A stretch of 64,000 nucleotides of DNA from assembly GCF_000801105.2 (NCBI RefSeq), contig NC_079517.1, forward strand, positions 18,609,579-18,673,578, in the 5' to 3' direction. The DNA is from Raphanus sativus. Lineage: Eukaryota > Streptophyta > Magnoliopsida > Brassicales > Brassicaceae. This document shows, piece after piece, positions 1 to 11,685 of this stretch. Below the pieces are notes generated by a model. The model had not been told where the DNA came from, did no database searches, and saw only the letters and a list, made by a program, of their open reading frames with translations. The stretch's first letter is position 1, and each line of letters starts with the position of its first letter. The translations under genes and the position numbers were made by a program.

Positions 1-290
1 TTGTTTTTCCCGGTTTTGGCGGGAAATTATTTTCCGATTTTGGCGGGAAGTTGCGTTTTACGGTTTTGGCGGGAAATTGCATTTTTCCTATTTTGGCGGG
101 AAATTGCGTTTTTCCGGTTTTGACAGGAAATTATATTTCTCGGTTTTGGCGGAAAATTTCAATTTTCCTGTTTTGTCGGGAAATTGTTTTTTTCCGATTT
201 TTGTGGAAAATTACATTTCTGGTTGTGGCGGAAAATTGTGTTTTTCTGTTTTTTGTGAGAATTTGTTTTTTGATTTTTTGATTTTTTTTT
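1..290 (+). repeat. Minisatellite of E2F-like sites
   Basis: Tandem array with a unit of about 30-31 bp built on TTTTGGCGGGAAA followed by a T-rich spacer. Near-perfect TTTGGCGGGAA cores lie at about 14, 37, 64 and 91; later units decay (GGCGGAAAA, GTCGGGAAA). The core matches the plant E2F/DP consensus TTTSSCGS. The array runs off the left edge of the window. The same unit occurs on the opposite strand at 37500-38590 and, degraded, near 55906-56030. Short ORFs across it are low-complexity translations of the repeat. Confidence 0.8.
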
Positions 291-334
291 AATTAAAATT
301 TTTTAAGTGGGTCAGATTTGATCCAACCCAATAG

Positions 335-418
335 ACCTATTTAACTTGTTAACCCATTAACTTGTTAACCCATTAACCTGTTAATCCATTAACCTGTTAA
401 CCCATTAACCCATTGAAT
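335..418. repeat. Short tandem repeat, unit about 15-16 bp
   Basis: About five imperfect copies of a CATTAACCTGTTAACC-like unit. A related stretch ending in GGGTTAATGGGTCAACTTGG continues to about 480. No coding potential is seen. Confidence 0.6.
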
Positions 419-489
419 CAAAAATAAACAGTTCATTTGGGTTAATGGGTCAACTTGGATTGGGTCAACCAATGGATTATGACCCATTT

Positions 490-970
490 TGACACCCCTA
501 TGCAATATGTAGCTTTTTACTATTTCTATAAAATCAGAAGTCATATACAGATTTGAATAAAAAAAGTTTATGAGAAATGTTTTTTTTATGAAAAATAAAT
601 TATCATACCGCAAATATGCTTTGAGCATTAAGAGTTTGGTATTTTTAGTTACTAACCTGGCGTTCAACTTTGGAGTATGCATTACCTATCCCATCCATTG
701 CAAATTTGTGTTTCTTCTCAATCTATTGAAATATTTATTTTTAAGACTACTGTTGCCACCTTTTGACTATACTGATATGGATCCAGAATTGTAGACTCCG
801 AAGATTGAATATGCTCGTTAGAATTTTTTGATTTATCACACTTTAGGGAGAGTTGAGATATGTTACGTACAAAGAATAGAGATTCTGAAAGGAAATAGAG
901 ATGAATTTAATGGCGTTGTAAAAATGTAACGGTTGCAAAAATTATGAGATCATGGTGAGAAAAATAAGGA
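490..970. other. AT-rich intergenic sequence, nothing recognised
   Basis: ORFs here are under 100 codons, overlap on both strands and have no recognisable protein signature. No gene is supported. Confidence 0.5.
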
Positions 971-1059
971 ATTTTGTATTTTATAGAAAAACTTAAAAGA
1001 AAATTGAAAGCAGTTAATAACAAATGGGTGAAAGGCACGAAACTTGAAGATACCATATA

Positions 1060-1082
1060 TATCTATTATACCATATATATAT

Positions 1083-1121
<39 letters not shown>

Positions 1122-1210
1122 CCCATATATACAAATGGGTGAAAGGCATGATACCATATATATATACTATATATATATATATTTATTTATTTATTTATTT
1201 ATTTAATATG
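1060..1210. repeat. (ATTT)n and (TA)n microsatellites in a small duplication
   Basis: Two TTTA-repeat tracts (about 1078-1121 and 1181-1204), each preceded by ATACCATATATAT. The block AAATGGGTGAAAGGCA occurs at about 1022 and again at about 1133, so the tract arose with a local direct duplication of about 110 bp. Confidence 0.7.
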
Positions 1211-1289
1211 AATATCTATTAAATAAAAATTTATATTAATACGATTTTATGATCATTTGTATCTTGTTATAACAAAAAATTAAGTCATT

Positions 1290-2150
1290 GATCACAACAT
1301 TTTCAAAGGGATTTTAACATTTTTTTTTGTAATTTAAAGTCGTTTTAAAAAATTACAAATATAACATATAAGAAAAATCTAATTTTTATTATATGTTTAA
1401 TGTGATTGTTTATTTTTTTAATAATATAAAATTAAACAAAATTGAGGAAGGATACAAACTTGTTATTAAATATTTGTTATTCAAAATAATTAATTGCCAT
1501 ATTTATGTAATCATATCAGGTAATATCAGGTAATTCTGTAGTTTTTATTTAAAAAAACAATAAACACTTCTTATATTTTTGGTTGATATAATGTTCCTTA
1601 GCAATTGGATTTAGGACCAAGACTTTTTTTTTAAAATTGATTATTAAGCTGTCAAGTAAGATTAGTTGACACCTTAATTAAGTGAAAACTTAGTAAGGTT
1701 CTTTTGTAATTGTTACAAACTACATGTTACAAGTTTTTAAATGTTTTACTATCTCCATTATTTGTGAAGTGATTTGACAAATGTTATCACCACATCCAAT
1801 TTCAACAAAAAAATGACATGACTTACAGAAAATATGACATGACATTACTTAATTATGACTTATGCAATTTTCCTTATAAAACTTTATAGTTTTTGGTAAT
1901 ATTATTTATTTCATGTTTTGAAAATTATATATCTAAAAAAGTTTCTCTTAAATTTTATAGAATTTAATTTAATATATTTTAACCAAAATAAAAATATTTC
2001 CAAGATTATAATTTTAAATATATACATAAATATTATTAAATAAAATTTTATCTTATATAATTAAATTATTAATTATTTTAAATATAATTTAAAATTTAAA
2101 ACTTTTTATTTCTGCACAGATTCAGGAAAACACCTAGTTGATATTGATAT
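1290..2150. repeat. Dispersed AT-rich noncoding repeat
   Basis: Parts of this block recur in diverged form at 36690-36960 (the stretch around GTTTTAAAAAATT..ATATAACATAT and the following GGTAATT..GTAG block) and at 41270-41975 (the ending TTTTATTTCTGC followed by A-rich CACCTAGT). It is probably an old noncoding transposon. No termini could be fixed and no coding sequence is seen. Confidence 0.45.
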
Positions 2151-2183
2151 ATAGAGGATTGGGTTTAAGGTTTAATTGGCTCA

Positions 2184-3459
2184 CTAGATTTTGATCCGCG
2201 TTTTAAAGCGCGGGTTTATTTTCCTTTATTTTTTTCTAAATTGACAAATATTTAGTAAATGTCACATTTTCATATATTTGTTTTTTATAAAAGACTTAAA
2301 CTTTTTATCTTTCTTTATCGTATTTCATTTTAAATGAGTATAGGTCTGAGCACAATATCCGGACCCGAAGAACCAACCTGAACCGACCCGAAAATTAGGA
2401 TCCCCAACCGATCAGACCCCGGGTAAATATCCGAATGAGTTCTAAATTGCTATATCCGAGAACCGGTCCCAAACCCAACCCGAACCGAGAACTAAATGAG
2501 TATCCGAAGATATCTGAAATGTGAATATATATCTAAAAACATATGTTATAATTATATTTATAATTATTTTAATATTTTAAATTAATATGATAAGTTAACT
2601 ATAGTAGTTATTTTTAGTATTTTTAAAAAAAATTGGATAAAATATGATAATTTGGATAAAATTTTACCCAAAAAACTGTATATAATGGATATTTTTGGTT
2701 TCTTTTGGTTACTTTTGAGTAATTTGGATACAAAAATTTGAATTGAATCAGATACTTTCGTTACTTTGAGTATAAATAACCGAACCCGTTTTAGATACTT
2801 TGGTTATTTGGTTATTTTCCAGGTTTTATGCATGAGAACTGAACCCACCCGGACCCGGAAAGACCTGATTCGAAACCGATCCAAAATTTTATAATACCCA
2901 AATGGGGTTTAATTTCAAAACCCGAAAAACTCGATACCCGAAAGAACCGATTCGTACCCGAATGAGTACCCGAACGTCCAGATCTAATGAGTATTTATGT
3001 TTAGAAAATTAAACTTTATTTTTAATGAATTAATTAAGTTGATATAACTCTAATAAATTAATTTTATTATGTGGTTAATTTTTTTAATAAAAAAATATAT
3101 ACTTTTAATAAAGATTTATACTTTTCAATGAAAAAATTCAATTTTTATGATGCTTAAAATACATTAAAAAGAAAAAAACATAATAATTAAGTGATTAATT
3201 TTTGTTCACTACACAAAATATTAAGAATGATTGAAAATAAATTATTTGAACTTGGAGAAAAAAAATAAGAATTGGATCTGATTTTTTAATCGGCCCAAAT
3301 GGCCCAAAAAAGATGATGTGTGCAGTGGGCTAGATCCAAAAAAATGACCCAATATAGATTTGTTATTAATATTACTTGATTACACTTAATGAAATATACA
3401 ATGTTAGTAAAAAAAGATATTTTTAGTAAAAAAGACCAATACTGCTTTAATAGTATAGA
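2184..3459 (-). mobile_element. Non-autonomous Helitron (1.28 kb)
   Basis: Read on the minus strand, the element begins TCTATACTATTAAAG at 3459 and ends CTAG at 2184. Nine bases inside the CTAG lies a GC-rich hairpin (CCGCG 2196-2200 with CGCGG 2209-2213). It is flanked by A (2183) and T (3460), the expected A/T Helitron target. No Rep/helicase gene is present, so it would need a helper. The interior (2340-2990) is a CCGAACCCGA-rich repeat also seen at 44270-44830. Confidence 0.75.
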
Positions 3460-3585
3460 TTTTGAATCAAAGTTGTAAATAGTGTGGGATTTGGTTTGTG
3501 ATATGTTTTCTGTATCTGGACTGTCAGGCCTTTTAATATAAAAGAATAAAGAAGACATTATTCCATGTAAAGGGCATTCGAATGA

Positions 3586-3604
3586 TGGGCCACATCATTG
3601 GGCC
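3586..3604 (+). promoter_or_regulatory. Paired site II elements upstream of SMAP1
   Basis: Two TGGGCC motifs (3586-3591 and 3599-3604) lie 13 bp apart, about 105-120 bp before the SMAP1 start codon. Clustered TGGGCY motifs are typical of promoters of growth-related plant genes bound by TCP factors. A GAGA-rich leader (about 3660-3700) follows. Confidence 0.5.
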
Positions 3605-3706
3605 TAAACAAAATTACTAAACTACGTCCGTCTCTGTGTGATACCCTAGAAGATCGTTACAGGAGAGAGAGAGAAGAGAAGAGACGAGAAAAAGAGGAGA
3701 AGATAG

Positions 3707-3895
3707 ATGAGGCCGATGCAACTGGATATGTTGGCGGAGATGGAGGATGCAGGTTCTTCGATGGCCATGGACGTAGATGACATCGAAGCCATGGAGATGC
3801 TGAGTGAAGGAGGACTTATCGCTGAGAACAAGCTCGCCGACGCCGATTTCTTCAACAAGTTCGACGATGATTTCGACGACACCGATATCAACTGA
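3707..3895 (+). CDS. SMAP1: Small acidic protein 1 (SMAP1-like), 62 aa
   Basis: A 62-residue acidic protein without introns. It starts MRPMQLDMLAEMED and ends in the strongly conserved Phe/Asp-rich tail NKFDDDFDDTDIN, which is diagnostic of Arabidopsis SMAP1/SMAP2; length and almost every residue fit my memory of SMAP1. In Arabidopsis, SMAP1 is needed for the root response to the synthetic auxin 2,4-D and is linked to the COP9 signalosome and AUX/IAA turnover. The start used is the first Met giving the family length; a second Met lies three codons later. A longer upstream ORF (3598-3780) is in another frame and is the leader. SMAP1 is At4g13520 in Arabidopsis, so it is out of order with the At3g539xx run that follows. 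Confidence 0.9.
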   Translation: MRPMQLDMLAEMEDAGSSMAMDVDDIEAMEMLSEGGLIAENKLADADFFNKFDDDFDDTDIN

Positions 3896-4885
3896 TCTTC
3901 TTTAGTTCTCTAAGGTTTCAGATTTCCCCTTGTTGCGGTTGAGTTTTATGTAATTTTCTGGAATAATCTATAAAACCCGTTAATTAGGGATTCTGTGTTT
4001 GGGAATCGAAGTATGTGTTCATAAGTATGACTTTGCGATTTGGTTTTATGGGGTTTTGATTGCTTATCCGATTCATCATTTGTGTACCGTAATTGTTTTG
4101 TCTTTGTTTCTTTTTTTTTCTTGACTAGAACCTAATTCAGGTGTGTCTCGTTGTATATGAGACGTAAACTTTGTTGGTTGTTTAAGTTTGTCCCCCCGCT
4201 CCCCTGGATGTTTGTTTGTGATTTCTTCACATATAGGTGTTATATTCTTTCTCTGGCCAACTTGTATCTTCGCTTTAGATCCTTTGGTTCATCTCGCTCT
4301 TTGTCACGGTAGATGGACATATAGTGTGTGACTGATCTTGATCTAAATGAAAAGTGGGGCTAAGCAAGCATAGCCATAAAAACTTTGATAATGGCTTAAT
4401 TAGGAAGTTTTCTGCATTCTCTTTTGATTTAGCATTGTTTGTTTAGATAAAAATGAGATCCGCTTGATGCTAAAAATTGTCATATTATTGTAACGTGTTA
4501 GATTGATGAAGATTTGTGTATCTTTACATAGACTAAGATGTGTTAGCAGTTGACATAATATGTGTGACCCCCACATGACATTTCGAAAATGAAAACATCC
4601 AATCTAAGCCGTCAGATTCACCAAGGAACAGGGAAATGAGTAGCGTCCAAGGAGTTTATGTTTTGGTGCAAACTTGGGTTATTAGTCTCAGTTTGATCAC
4701 TCTTAAGACAGCGATGAAGTTAACATGCTGTATCGGCGTTCCACAATTTAGAGCGCCGCCAAGTTTAACGAATCATCATGGTGCGTTCTTTCTACAGTTT
4801 TTGCCAATGCTAATCCATCAAAGCCTCATCGCCGCCGTATAGAAATGATATTTAATAATACTCCAACATCTAGTTTTCTTCTTTT
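3896..4885. other. SMAP1 3' flank and intergenic, nothing else recognised
   Basis: T-rich sequence with a likely SMAP1 3' untranslated region in the first 100-200 bp. The 68-codon ORF at 4636-4842 has no recognisable motif and no clear leader, so it is not called. Confidence 0.4.
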
Positions 4886-4889
4886 TTTT

Positions 4890-5800
4890 TACAACTATCA
4901 TTATTTTTTAACACTGAAAGATTTCATTCATCCATAGAAAAATACATTTTTTACACACTGAAAGACCAGCAGTATAAAGAGATGACTCTGGTAAAGATGC
5001 TAGCGAAAACAAAGGTTTTCCTAGAAATTAAGCCCTAAACCAAGGGAAACAGAGACACAAACTAAACATAAATAAACAGAGGTTGGAACTCTAGACTAAA
5101 ACCGTTACATGCACTTCGGCAAAGATAACAAACTGAACTTCAGAGCAAACAAATGCCTTGTGAACCTTGATAAAAAGCCACCAAAACCTTTGTTGATGAC
5201 TGACTCCTTCTATGGAAAATAGCACAGACAATTCAGAGCACGGAGCTTCGATATTCGGCAATCATGGCCGAAGGCGATGTCGAACCATAGACGACATAAA
5301 ATACGCCAAGAAGAAGCAAATTGATATGGCAAAAATTTCGATCAAATCTCAGGGGTGAAGACAAGGAGCGAGCCACAGCCCAATCCGGACAGAACTAATC
5401 ACAATAATGAGACTACAAAGGATCGAAACCAGATAGGATCAAGAAGAACAAACAAGGCAGAGAGAAAGATTGAAGATCAATATTGAACTATTAAAACCAC
5501 AAATCGGGTCTTGCATGTAAGATCTAAAGCCAACCAGACCTAGTAGAAGGGAGGTTGAAACATCAAAGAGCCCAAAAACGAAACCTTTGAGTCTTCGAAC
5601 CACGATCTACCATAAACGCCGTTTACAACAGCCTAGAACCACATAGATGATAAAAACCGAAAAAAGAAACCAGTTCTGGTGCTGAGAAAGCCACCGGAGC
5701 CGTTGGACGGAGAAAACAAGATTGAAACTCAGAACAAGAAAGAAGGTGGAGAGTTCGTAGAGAGAGGAGCAGAAATTTGTGGTTATAAAGAAAATATACC
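4890..5800 (-). mobile_element. Noncoding retroposon-like unit (Sadhu-like?)
   Basis: Read on the minus strand this is a transcript-like stretch of about 900 bp, richer in GC than its surroundings, with no ORF over 60 codons. It ends in ATGAATGAAATCTTTCAG followed by A-rich sequence and a short oligo(A) (4887-4895). That size and layout resemble the Sadhu family of noncoding Brassicaceae retroposons. Target duplications could not be fixed. It could instead be the pseudogene of a noncoding transcript or a LINE 5' fragment. Confidence 0.35.
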
Positions 5801-6590
5801 ATTATTTATTCATATATGAAAATTCCATAAAAGTATAAACAATAACAAGAAATACATTGAAATACATTGAAAGACATAATTAACAAGAAGGAAAAGCAAC
5901 ACATCATAAGTAAATATTGTAGATGCTTTTCCAAAATAGGCCATGCTTGTTCTTTGAGCTTCGAACAGATTACTTGTTAGTTTTCTTCTGCATATTCACA
6001 CTCATCTCATACAATTTCCATACTTGGCTAGCATCCTTGAGACAAAACTCCAAATTTTATACTCTCTATAAATACCAATACTTTTTTTTTGTATAACATT
6101 GGCCAATTTCAAGTTTGGATCTAAAAATATCTTCTGATAATAAACTGATTCTCTTAAAAGGAATGAGAATTAAAACTGTCAATTTTCAACAATTATACAA
6201 ATATTATCATACAACAAAAGGATTACGTCTTCAAACCATTGTCTCCTCCATAACCTTTCCCATGGTACCATCAATAATCTGGTTTCGCTCATGTTCCTAT
6301 ACCACGTATACAGTATATGAATATGAACATTAACAGATTTTCCCTTTTGTGTTGCAAAGAAATCCTTTTCAATTTTTCTAGCTTGAATAATGTTTTGTAA
6401 GTAATACAAAATAATATTTTTCAGTATCTGGCCATTTGTAAAAAAATAGTGATTATATAATTAAACGATGATTTATTCAGAAACTCCTACGCAAATATAG
6501 TACTAATAAAATTATAAATAAGTACCATTTAAAATTTCTATATATAACTAAAACAATACTTTTATGTTCAAAGTGAATACATAAATTTAT
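5801..6590. other. AT-rich intergenic, nothing recognised
   Basis: Only a short direct repeat (GAAATACATT in tandem near 5850) and overlapping short ORFs without motifs are seen. Confidence 0.4.
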
Positions 6591-6591
6591 T

Positions 6592-6806
6592 ATAGCATCA
6601 TTATCCCTAAACCTCAATTTGGGATTCTTAAATTTTTTGTTTTTTTGTCTGATTTAAAAAAAAAGAATTTAACCAACCGCATACCGTAACGTGTCAGTGG
6701 GATCCGCAAACAGTACAAGAACCCACCAATTTTATCTCTTGCGGAAGATGTGAGAAAGAAAAGTTTTTTAAAAAATGTGAGCCCCTTAAGAGGTGGGGAT
6801 AATCCT
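6592..6806. mobile_element. MITE-like inverted-repeat element
   Basis: Imperfect terminal inverted repeats: CATTATCCCTAAACCTC at the left and GAGGTGGGGATAATCCTG at the right (reverse complement CAGGATTATCCCCACCTC). About 215 bp, noncoding. The target duplication is unclear, so the superfamily is not assigned. Confidence 0.4.
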
Positions 6807-7715
6807 GTTCTTACACATATCTAACTTTTCTTTAGCAGTAACCAGGATGTGTGAACTTCGATCTAAATGTTACCCAACAAACTATACCGGATTCAAAACA
6901 CGGAATGATAATGTGTTGGTAATTGTTAGTTGAACAAATATGTCGGACTGTTCGACATTTATACATATGAGAATCGAACCCAATTTACTCAGCTAATCAT
7001 TTCTTCATGCATTTAAAAACCAATACCAAGGCGATTAAAGAAAATCCAGAAATAATAAAAAAGAAAAAAAGAGAGACCGAAAAATTTGCATACAGGTTAA
7101 CCTATTTGGTAAATTGGTTGCAAGAGCCGTAGTAAACATACAGGGTGACAGAAGAGTGAGTGAAGACTAAATCCAGAACAAACAGAAAAAAGTATTCATC
7201 AATGATGCGAATATGCCAAACATTTTTTTCTTAATTGGCCTGCAAGGAGTAGTAAGAGCAGAGTAGTAAGGATCATTTGTAACCACACTCTACTTTTTAT
7301 TTTAAAATGAAATAAAATGGAATGTAAAGTAAGAAATATTCAACTCAACTCTATATCATACTCCATAAGTAAAACTTACTTTATAAATTGAGTAATCTAT
7401 AATTTTTTTTCAATACTCCATTATAGAATGAGAAATGAAGTAAGATTGAAATATTTTTACTCTAATTTTTTTTTTTTTGGAAAAAAGTATAGTTTTATAT
7501 TGAAGATGCTCTGAACATACAGTGTGGCAAAAAATAAAAAAATAAAATAAATGTTTTAATTATTTTTCCTGTCGACGAAAGAAGAAAAAAAAACATTTCA
7601 AAGCTAGTAGTATTAGTTATTTTGGAAACATTTCGTCTCCACAATAATCAACCACCAACGAATACATTTTGTTCTCAATCGGTAATTTATAAAACGCCTC
7701 ATCGCGAGTACCACA
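6807..7715. other. AT-rich intergenic with MITE-like debris
   Basis: No gene seen. The part around 7270-7515 has the low-complexity look of a small MITE (ending TTGAAGATGCTCTGA), but its ends could not be matched. Confidence 0.35.
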
Positions 7716-8003
7716 ATTTTTTTTGATAAACCCTATCGGCTAATCCAGTCGGCCTCGGGAGGAACGCACTTAGTGCTACAGAGTGGACTGGCTACCACAC
7801 TGCCTAACCCGAGTTGGAATACCTTCTGACTAATGCCAGGGGGTGAACTGATCATCTGTTACGATCCACCATGTAAACCACTTGGGCCAAAACCCAAACC
7901 CAGACTGACCAAATGATGATAATTTAGTTCCCAGGGAAAATTGAATCGAGGACTGATGTGGGTACACACCAAGCCCCAAGAAATTACTACTAGGCTACCA
8001 CAA
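7716..8003 (-). mobile_element. tRNA-derived SINE
   Basis: On the minus strand the unit starts GGTAGCCTAGTAG, resembling a Pol III box A, and about 45 bases later has CTCGATTCAATTTTCCC, resembling box B. It ends in an A-rich tail (TATCAAAAAAAA). Flanks ACCACAATTT (left) and ACCACAAATTT (right) look like a target-site duplication. Length and structure fit Brassicaceae SB-type SINEs. Confidence 0.6.
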
Positions 8004-8284
8004 ATTTGTTTATTAGATGCAATTATTTGGATACTCGAGTTATTAAAACTCTTCTTTAAATATTGAATATCTTCGGATCATTCCGCTGGTTCTGGAAGCA
8101 TTTTCATCAATTAAGTATAGTCCACGTCACATAAAATTGTCTTAAATTTTTCATATTTTCCATTTCTCAAATAAGAATTTCTACATTTGAATGAAGAGAA
8201 GAGAGAATGGTTCTCGTATTCCTTACCCTCACCAACCCGACGAAACTTTCTAAAATATCTGCCACATAGTTAAATATAGTGATT

Positions 8285-9478
8285 TGTTGATGCAGATGAG
8301 GCGACAAAAACAAGTGCAGAAAGTAAAACATACAAAGTTTATTAACGGGGTTCGTTTCCTACATCCCCGGGACCTTGTCCAGATTTCATTGACTTAGAAT
8401 AAGGATCAACCTACAATTTCTATATAGTACAACACACACACTAGTATTTACCACTCTTTTCTAAGGAGCAACCTAGAACAAGAATGCAAATACAGCATTA
8501 TTTGCTAACACATACATCAGGCACAACCCTCCTGACACGCTCTTTTTTTAGATCTCTTCAATGAAACCGCCTTTGCTAAACTCCTCTTGAGTCTAGGCTT
8601 CAATCTTTCACTTCTCGGAAGTACTTCACCAAGTACGTCAGCACCCAACGCGCACCAGTGACACAAAACGCTTGATCCCCCAAGCACACACACAACTCAC
8701 TACGAGCTACACACGATGGAAAACTCCACCACACAAAGCGCCAACACCAAGGACACCAAACTAAGTCCACATCAGACTCCATCGAAAACTACTACAGACA
8801 CTGCTTCGACACCAAGCAGATAACACCAATATACAATGAAACCCCTCTCTCTCTTATGTGAGGTCTGGCTTTCTCATAAATCATGTATCTCCTTATATAG
8901 CAGACAAAGCGCCAACACCAAGGACACCAAACTAAGTCCACATCAGACTCCATCGAAAACTACTACAGACACTGCTTCGACACCAAGCAGATAACACCAA
9001 TATACAATGAAACCCCTCTCTCTCTTATGTGAGGTCTGGCTTTCTCATAAATCATGTATCTCCTTATATAGCAGACAAGAACTTGTTCTTCACGTCTTCA
9101 ACTTGCTTTCCAAGTCTTCAACTTTCTCTCCAAGTCTTCCAACTACACATATGGCAATTTTCCATTATCTTTATTGGAAAACTTCACCTTCAAATAAACT
9201 TATTTTGCTTTAAGGAAAACGTCCATATGTCTTCAACCATATATCATCTTTCCTTTTCTAGCTCAGGAATCCCACACTCATCAATAAACCCGAACTCCCA
9301 TTCAGCTCCATCTTCATGACACACGCCTGTACTATCTCATGTAGTACTTCACGAACTAATACAAAACACCTCTGCAAACTGCATCTTCATGATTTTCACT
9401 AAAATCACAAATTGTTTCGCCAAATAGAAAAACTGTATTTTCCACCAAAAACTCTGTAGATTGATACCATTTGTTATA
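8285..9478 (-). mobile_element. LTR-retrotransposon-related remnant
   Basis: The minus strand carries TGGTATCAATCTACAG at about 9454-9469. Its first eight bases match a primer-binding site for initiator tRNA-Met and directly follow AACAA, as at an LTR end. The rest has a leader/LTR character (ATTAACGGGGTTCG, promoter-like TATATAAGGAG) but no protease, RT or integrase reading frame. ORFs are short and unrecognised. A perfect 171-bp tandem duplication lies inside it. Confidence 0.4.
8733..9074. repeat. Identical 171-bp tandem duplication
   Basis: Copy 1 is 8733-8903 and copy 2 is 8904-9074. By eye they are identical over all 171 bases, beginning ACAAAGCGCC and ending TATATAGCAG. Each contains a TATA-like TATATAAGG on the minus strand. 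Identity points to a very recent duplication or an assembly artefact. Confidence 0.9.
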
Positions 9479-9607
9479 TGTTTTGATTCGAATCAAAAAT
9501 TTCGAATATACATAAATCTACCAATCAATGCAATACTAAGCAAATCACAAATAATAATATTTTTAAGAACATATATCCGATTAATCCATTATACATGCAT
9601 ATATATA

Positions 9608-9794
9608 TAGTGACGGAGCTAGAAAAATTATTTGGAAGGGTCATTCTGTTAAAAATAACATATATCACAGAGGTCATATAGCTAAAATTATCAGTAATCA
9701 CATAGTTTATATAGAATTATACAAGAAAAAAAAATTAAGAAAAAACCTACTTGGATCAGTTGATCCATGTGCCAACAATGTGGCTCCGCCACTG
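9608..9794. mobile_element. hAT-like MITE (about 187 bp)
   Basis: Terminal inverted repeats TAGTGACGGAGC at the left and GCTCCGCCACTG at the right (reverse complement CAGTGGCGGAGC). It sits in TATATA sequence, so the 8-bp target duplication cannot be read. The element at 45858-46031 has related termini and a clear 8-bp duplication, supporting hAT. Confidence 0.6.
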
Positions 9795-9799
9795 TGTAT

Positions 9800-10381
9800 A
9801 TATATAAGTTATAGACATATTATATTTTATATAAGTTTTATAGTGTTTTTTATTTACTAAATTTTTTATATTAGTTATTATAATTTTAAAAGTATTTTTG
9901 CATAAGGCATTTGTGTATCTCCCTTTAAATACGTCTTTGCTTGCGAGTTTTTCTTATGGACAACATTAAAATATGATTCAGCATGCAAAAACTCAAGAAA
10001 TGATGCATTCATCGATTGTTGGCAAACAAAATTATTTAACAATCCTGTTGTTAATAATTACCTCTCCATTGCTTAAGAGTTATGAGATTAAAATGGAGGA
10101 AGGAGAATACTAAAGCAACAATTAATACCATAAACAAACAAAAACCCAAGGGAAAAGGTCATCTTCCTCTATCAGCCATCAGCGGTGGTTAAAACGATCC
10201 AAAACCTCGTCTTCTCCACATCTTGATCTTTATTTTCTTCTTATTCTTCCACAATATCTACATAAACCCTAATGTTGCCACTAATTTCAATACCCTGTCA
10301 TCAAATCTAATTTTATTCTTCATTTTACTTCGTCCAAACCTGACCTAAAACCCACCCAAAAGCCATGGAAACCCAAATCGA
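9800..10381. other. Intergenic and likely 3' untranslated region
   Basis: AT-rich DNA. The last 100-250 bp before 10382 are the likely 3' untranslated region of the minus-strand gene that follows. No other feature is seen. Confidence 0.4.
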
Positions 10382-11685
10382 TCAGTAAGCCCAGTCCGAA
10401 GGTAAACGAGGATCGTTCACTGGCTGCTCCATCTTAATCTGGTTCGAGAATCCGCTATTGTTCATCCTCTGTTTCCACGACCCATCTATTAATTAACCAA
10501 AACAAAATTAAAAAAATAATTCTAATGATTGTAAAAGAAATTTGATTACTTATTCAGATAAAAAAATAACTTTATACCATTGAGACTAGGCGATGGTACC
10601 ACTCTAGCCGGAACCAAAACCGTCGCAAGCACTAAAATCCAAACAGTAAACAACATTTCTCATCAGAAAAAGAAAAAAAAAATGTTGAGAGGAAGGAATT
10701 GCAAACTTCTGAACTTACTGGGCTTCTCTGCGGTTGCATGGTTAACACAACGGGGCAAGAAGACGCCGGTTCCAGTTGATCCACGGTTCCCGGTACGGTG
10801 GGTTTGGAGGAAAACGTCAGGCCTCTGCGGCTGGTTAGACCATGCAGACGTCGACAAGTCCACAGTGGCAGCGATTTTGTTGTTGTCATTAGCTCCTACT
10901 AATCCTCTGCTCTGCTGCATCAACTGTTGCTGCTTGAGAAACTTCACGAAGAAAGACAAACATCAACACCAATATTCATCCAAAACTCAGGAAAAAAAAC
11001 AAACAAATTTTGAGATTGATTTACTTGGATAGCCTGTAGCTTATGGTAGTGGAGAGATTGACGGTTATAGTAGCTAGAGACCGCGTTAGTGATTTTAGCT
11101 GCGGCGAGCGGATGTTGATGTTTTCTAGGAAGATCCAGAAGTCCTCTGCCGTTATGGTTGTTGTAACCGTTTATATTCATCAACGTCAGTTCCTCCGCGC
11201 CGCCCGCGTAGTGCCGATCCCACACCACCGTCTGAGAAGAAACTTGCGTCTGGCAGTTCTGATTCCGACAACCAACGGCCACACGCCGAGTCGAGTCCCA
11301 CGCCTAAACAAACCATAAGCGACAGTTAGAACTGAAGACTTCCCCCAACGAAGGTTAACAGAGAGAAGATGATTACCTTGGTGCCGTTGTTTCCCGTCGA
11401 AAAAGCGTGTCTACGGAAAAATCCACCGGAGAGATCATCTTCCAGAGATGACTGAGCCATTTTCCTGCTCAATCCGGCTAAGAGCTTCTCCTTGTCACCG
11501 ATTGGTTTAACGGTAGAGCCAAAATCCAAGTCCAGCTCAAATCCATGACTCGACTCGTACGGGAACAAACAATTTCTGAACCGATCGCCCTTGTTCTCCT
11601 TCTCCACGAGGAAATCATCGTCCGTGAGAAACTCAGGCGGAAGGGAGAACTCAGCGTCGTCGATCAAGCTAGTAGGTTCCTCCAT
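10382..11685 (-). CDS. Plant-specific protein of unknown function (At3g54000-like), 322 aa
   Basis: Five exons on the minus strand, joined in continuous phase: 11685-11377, 11303-11025, 10941-10719, 10631-10578 and 10485-10382, for 969 nt. Every junction has GT..AG, and exon 3 ends at a consensus GTAAGT. The protein opens MEEPTSLIDDAEFSLPPEFL and contains AWDSTRRVAVG at the exon 1/2 join, a Gln-rich stretch (FLKQQQLMQQS), the block GTGVFLPR, then VLVPARVV, and ends LPSDWAY. This order of motifs (acidic N-terminus, GTGVFLPR, TVLxPARVV, LPxxWxY end) is, from memory, that of a land-plant family including At3g54000 and At5g59050. No enzyme motif is visible and no function is claimed. A Met six codons upstream (11703) could also start translation. 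Position next to an At3g53990 homologue supports orthology with At3g54000. Confidence 0.82.

Noticed and set aside
974..1222. An 82-codon ORF
   Set aside because: It is a translation of TTTA and TA microsatellites.
4636..4842. A 68-codon ORF downstream of SMAP1
   Set aside because: No family resemblance, no conserved features and no evidence of transcription that can be read from sequence.
10580..11318. Plus-strand ORFs (150 and 91 codons)
   Set aside because: Antisense shadows of exons 2-4 of the minus-strand gene, with no motif of their own.
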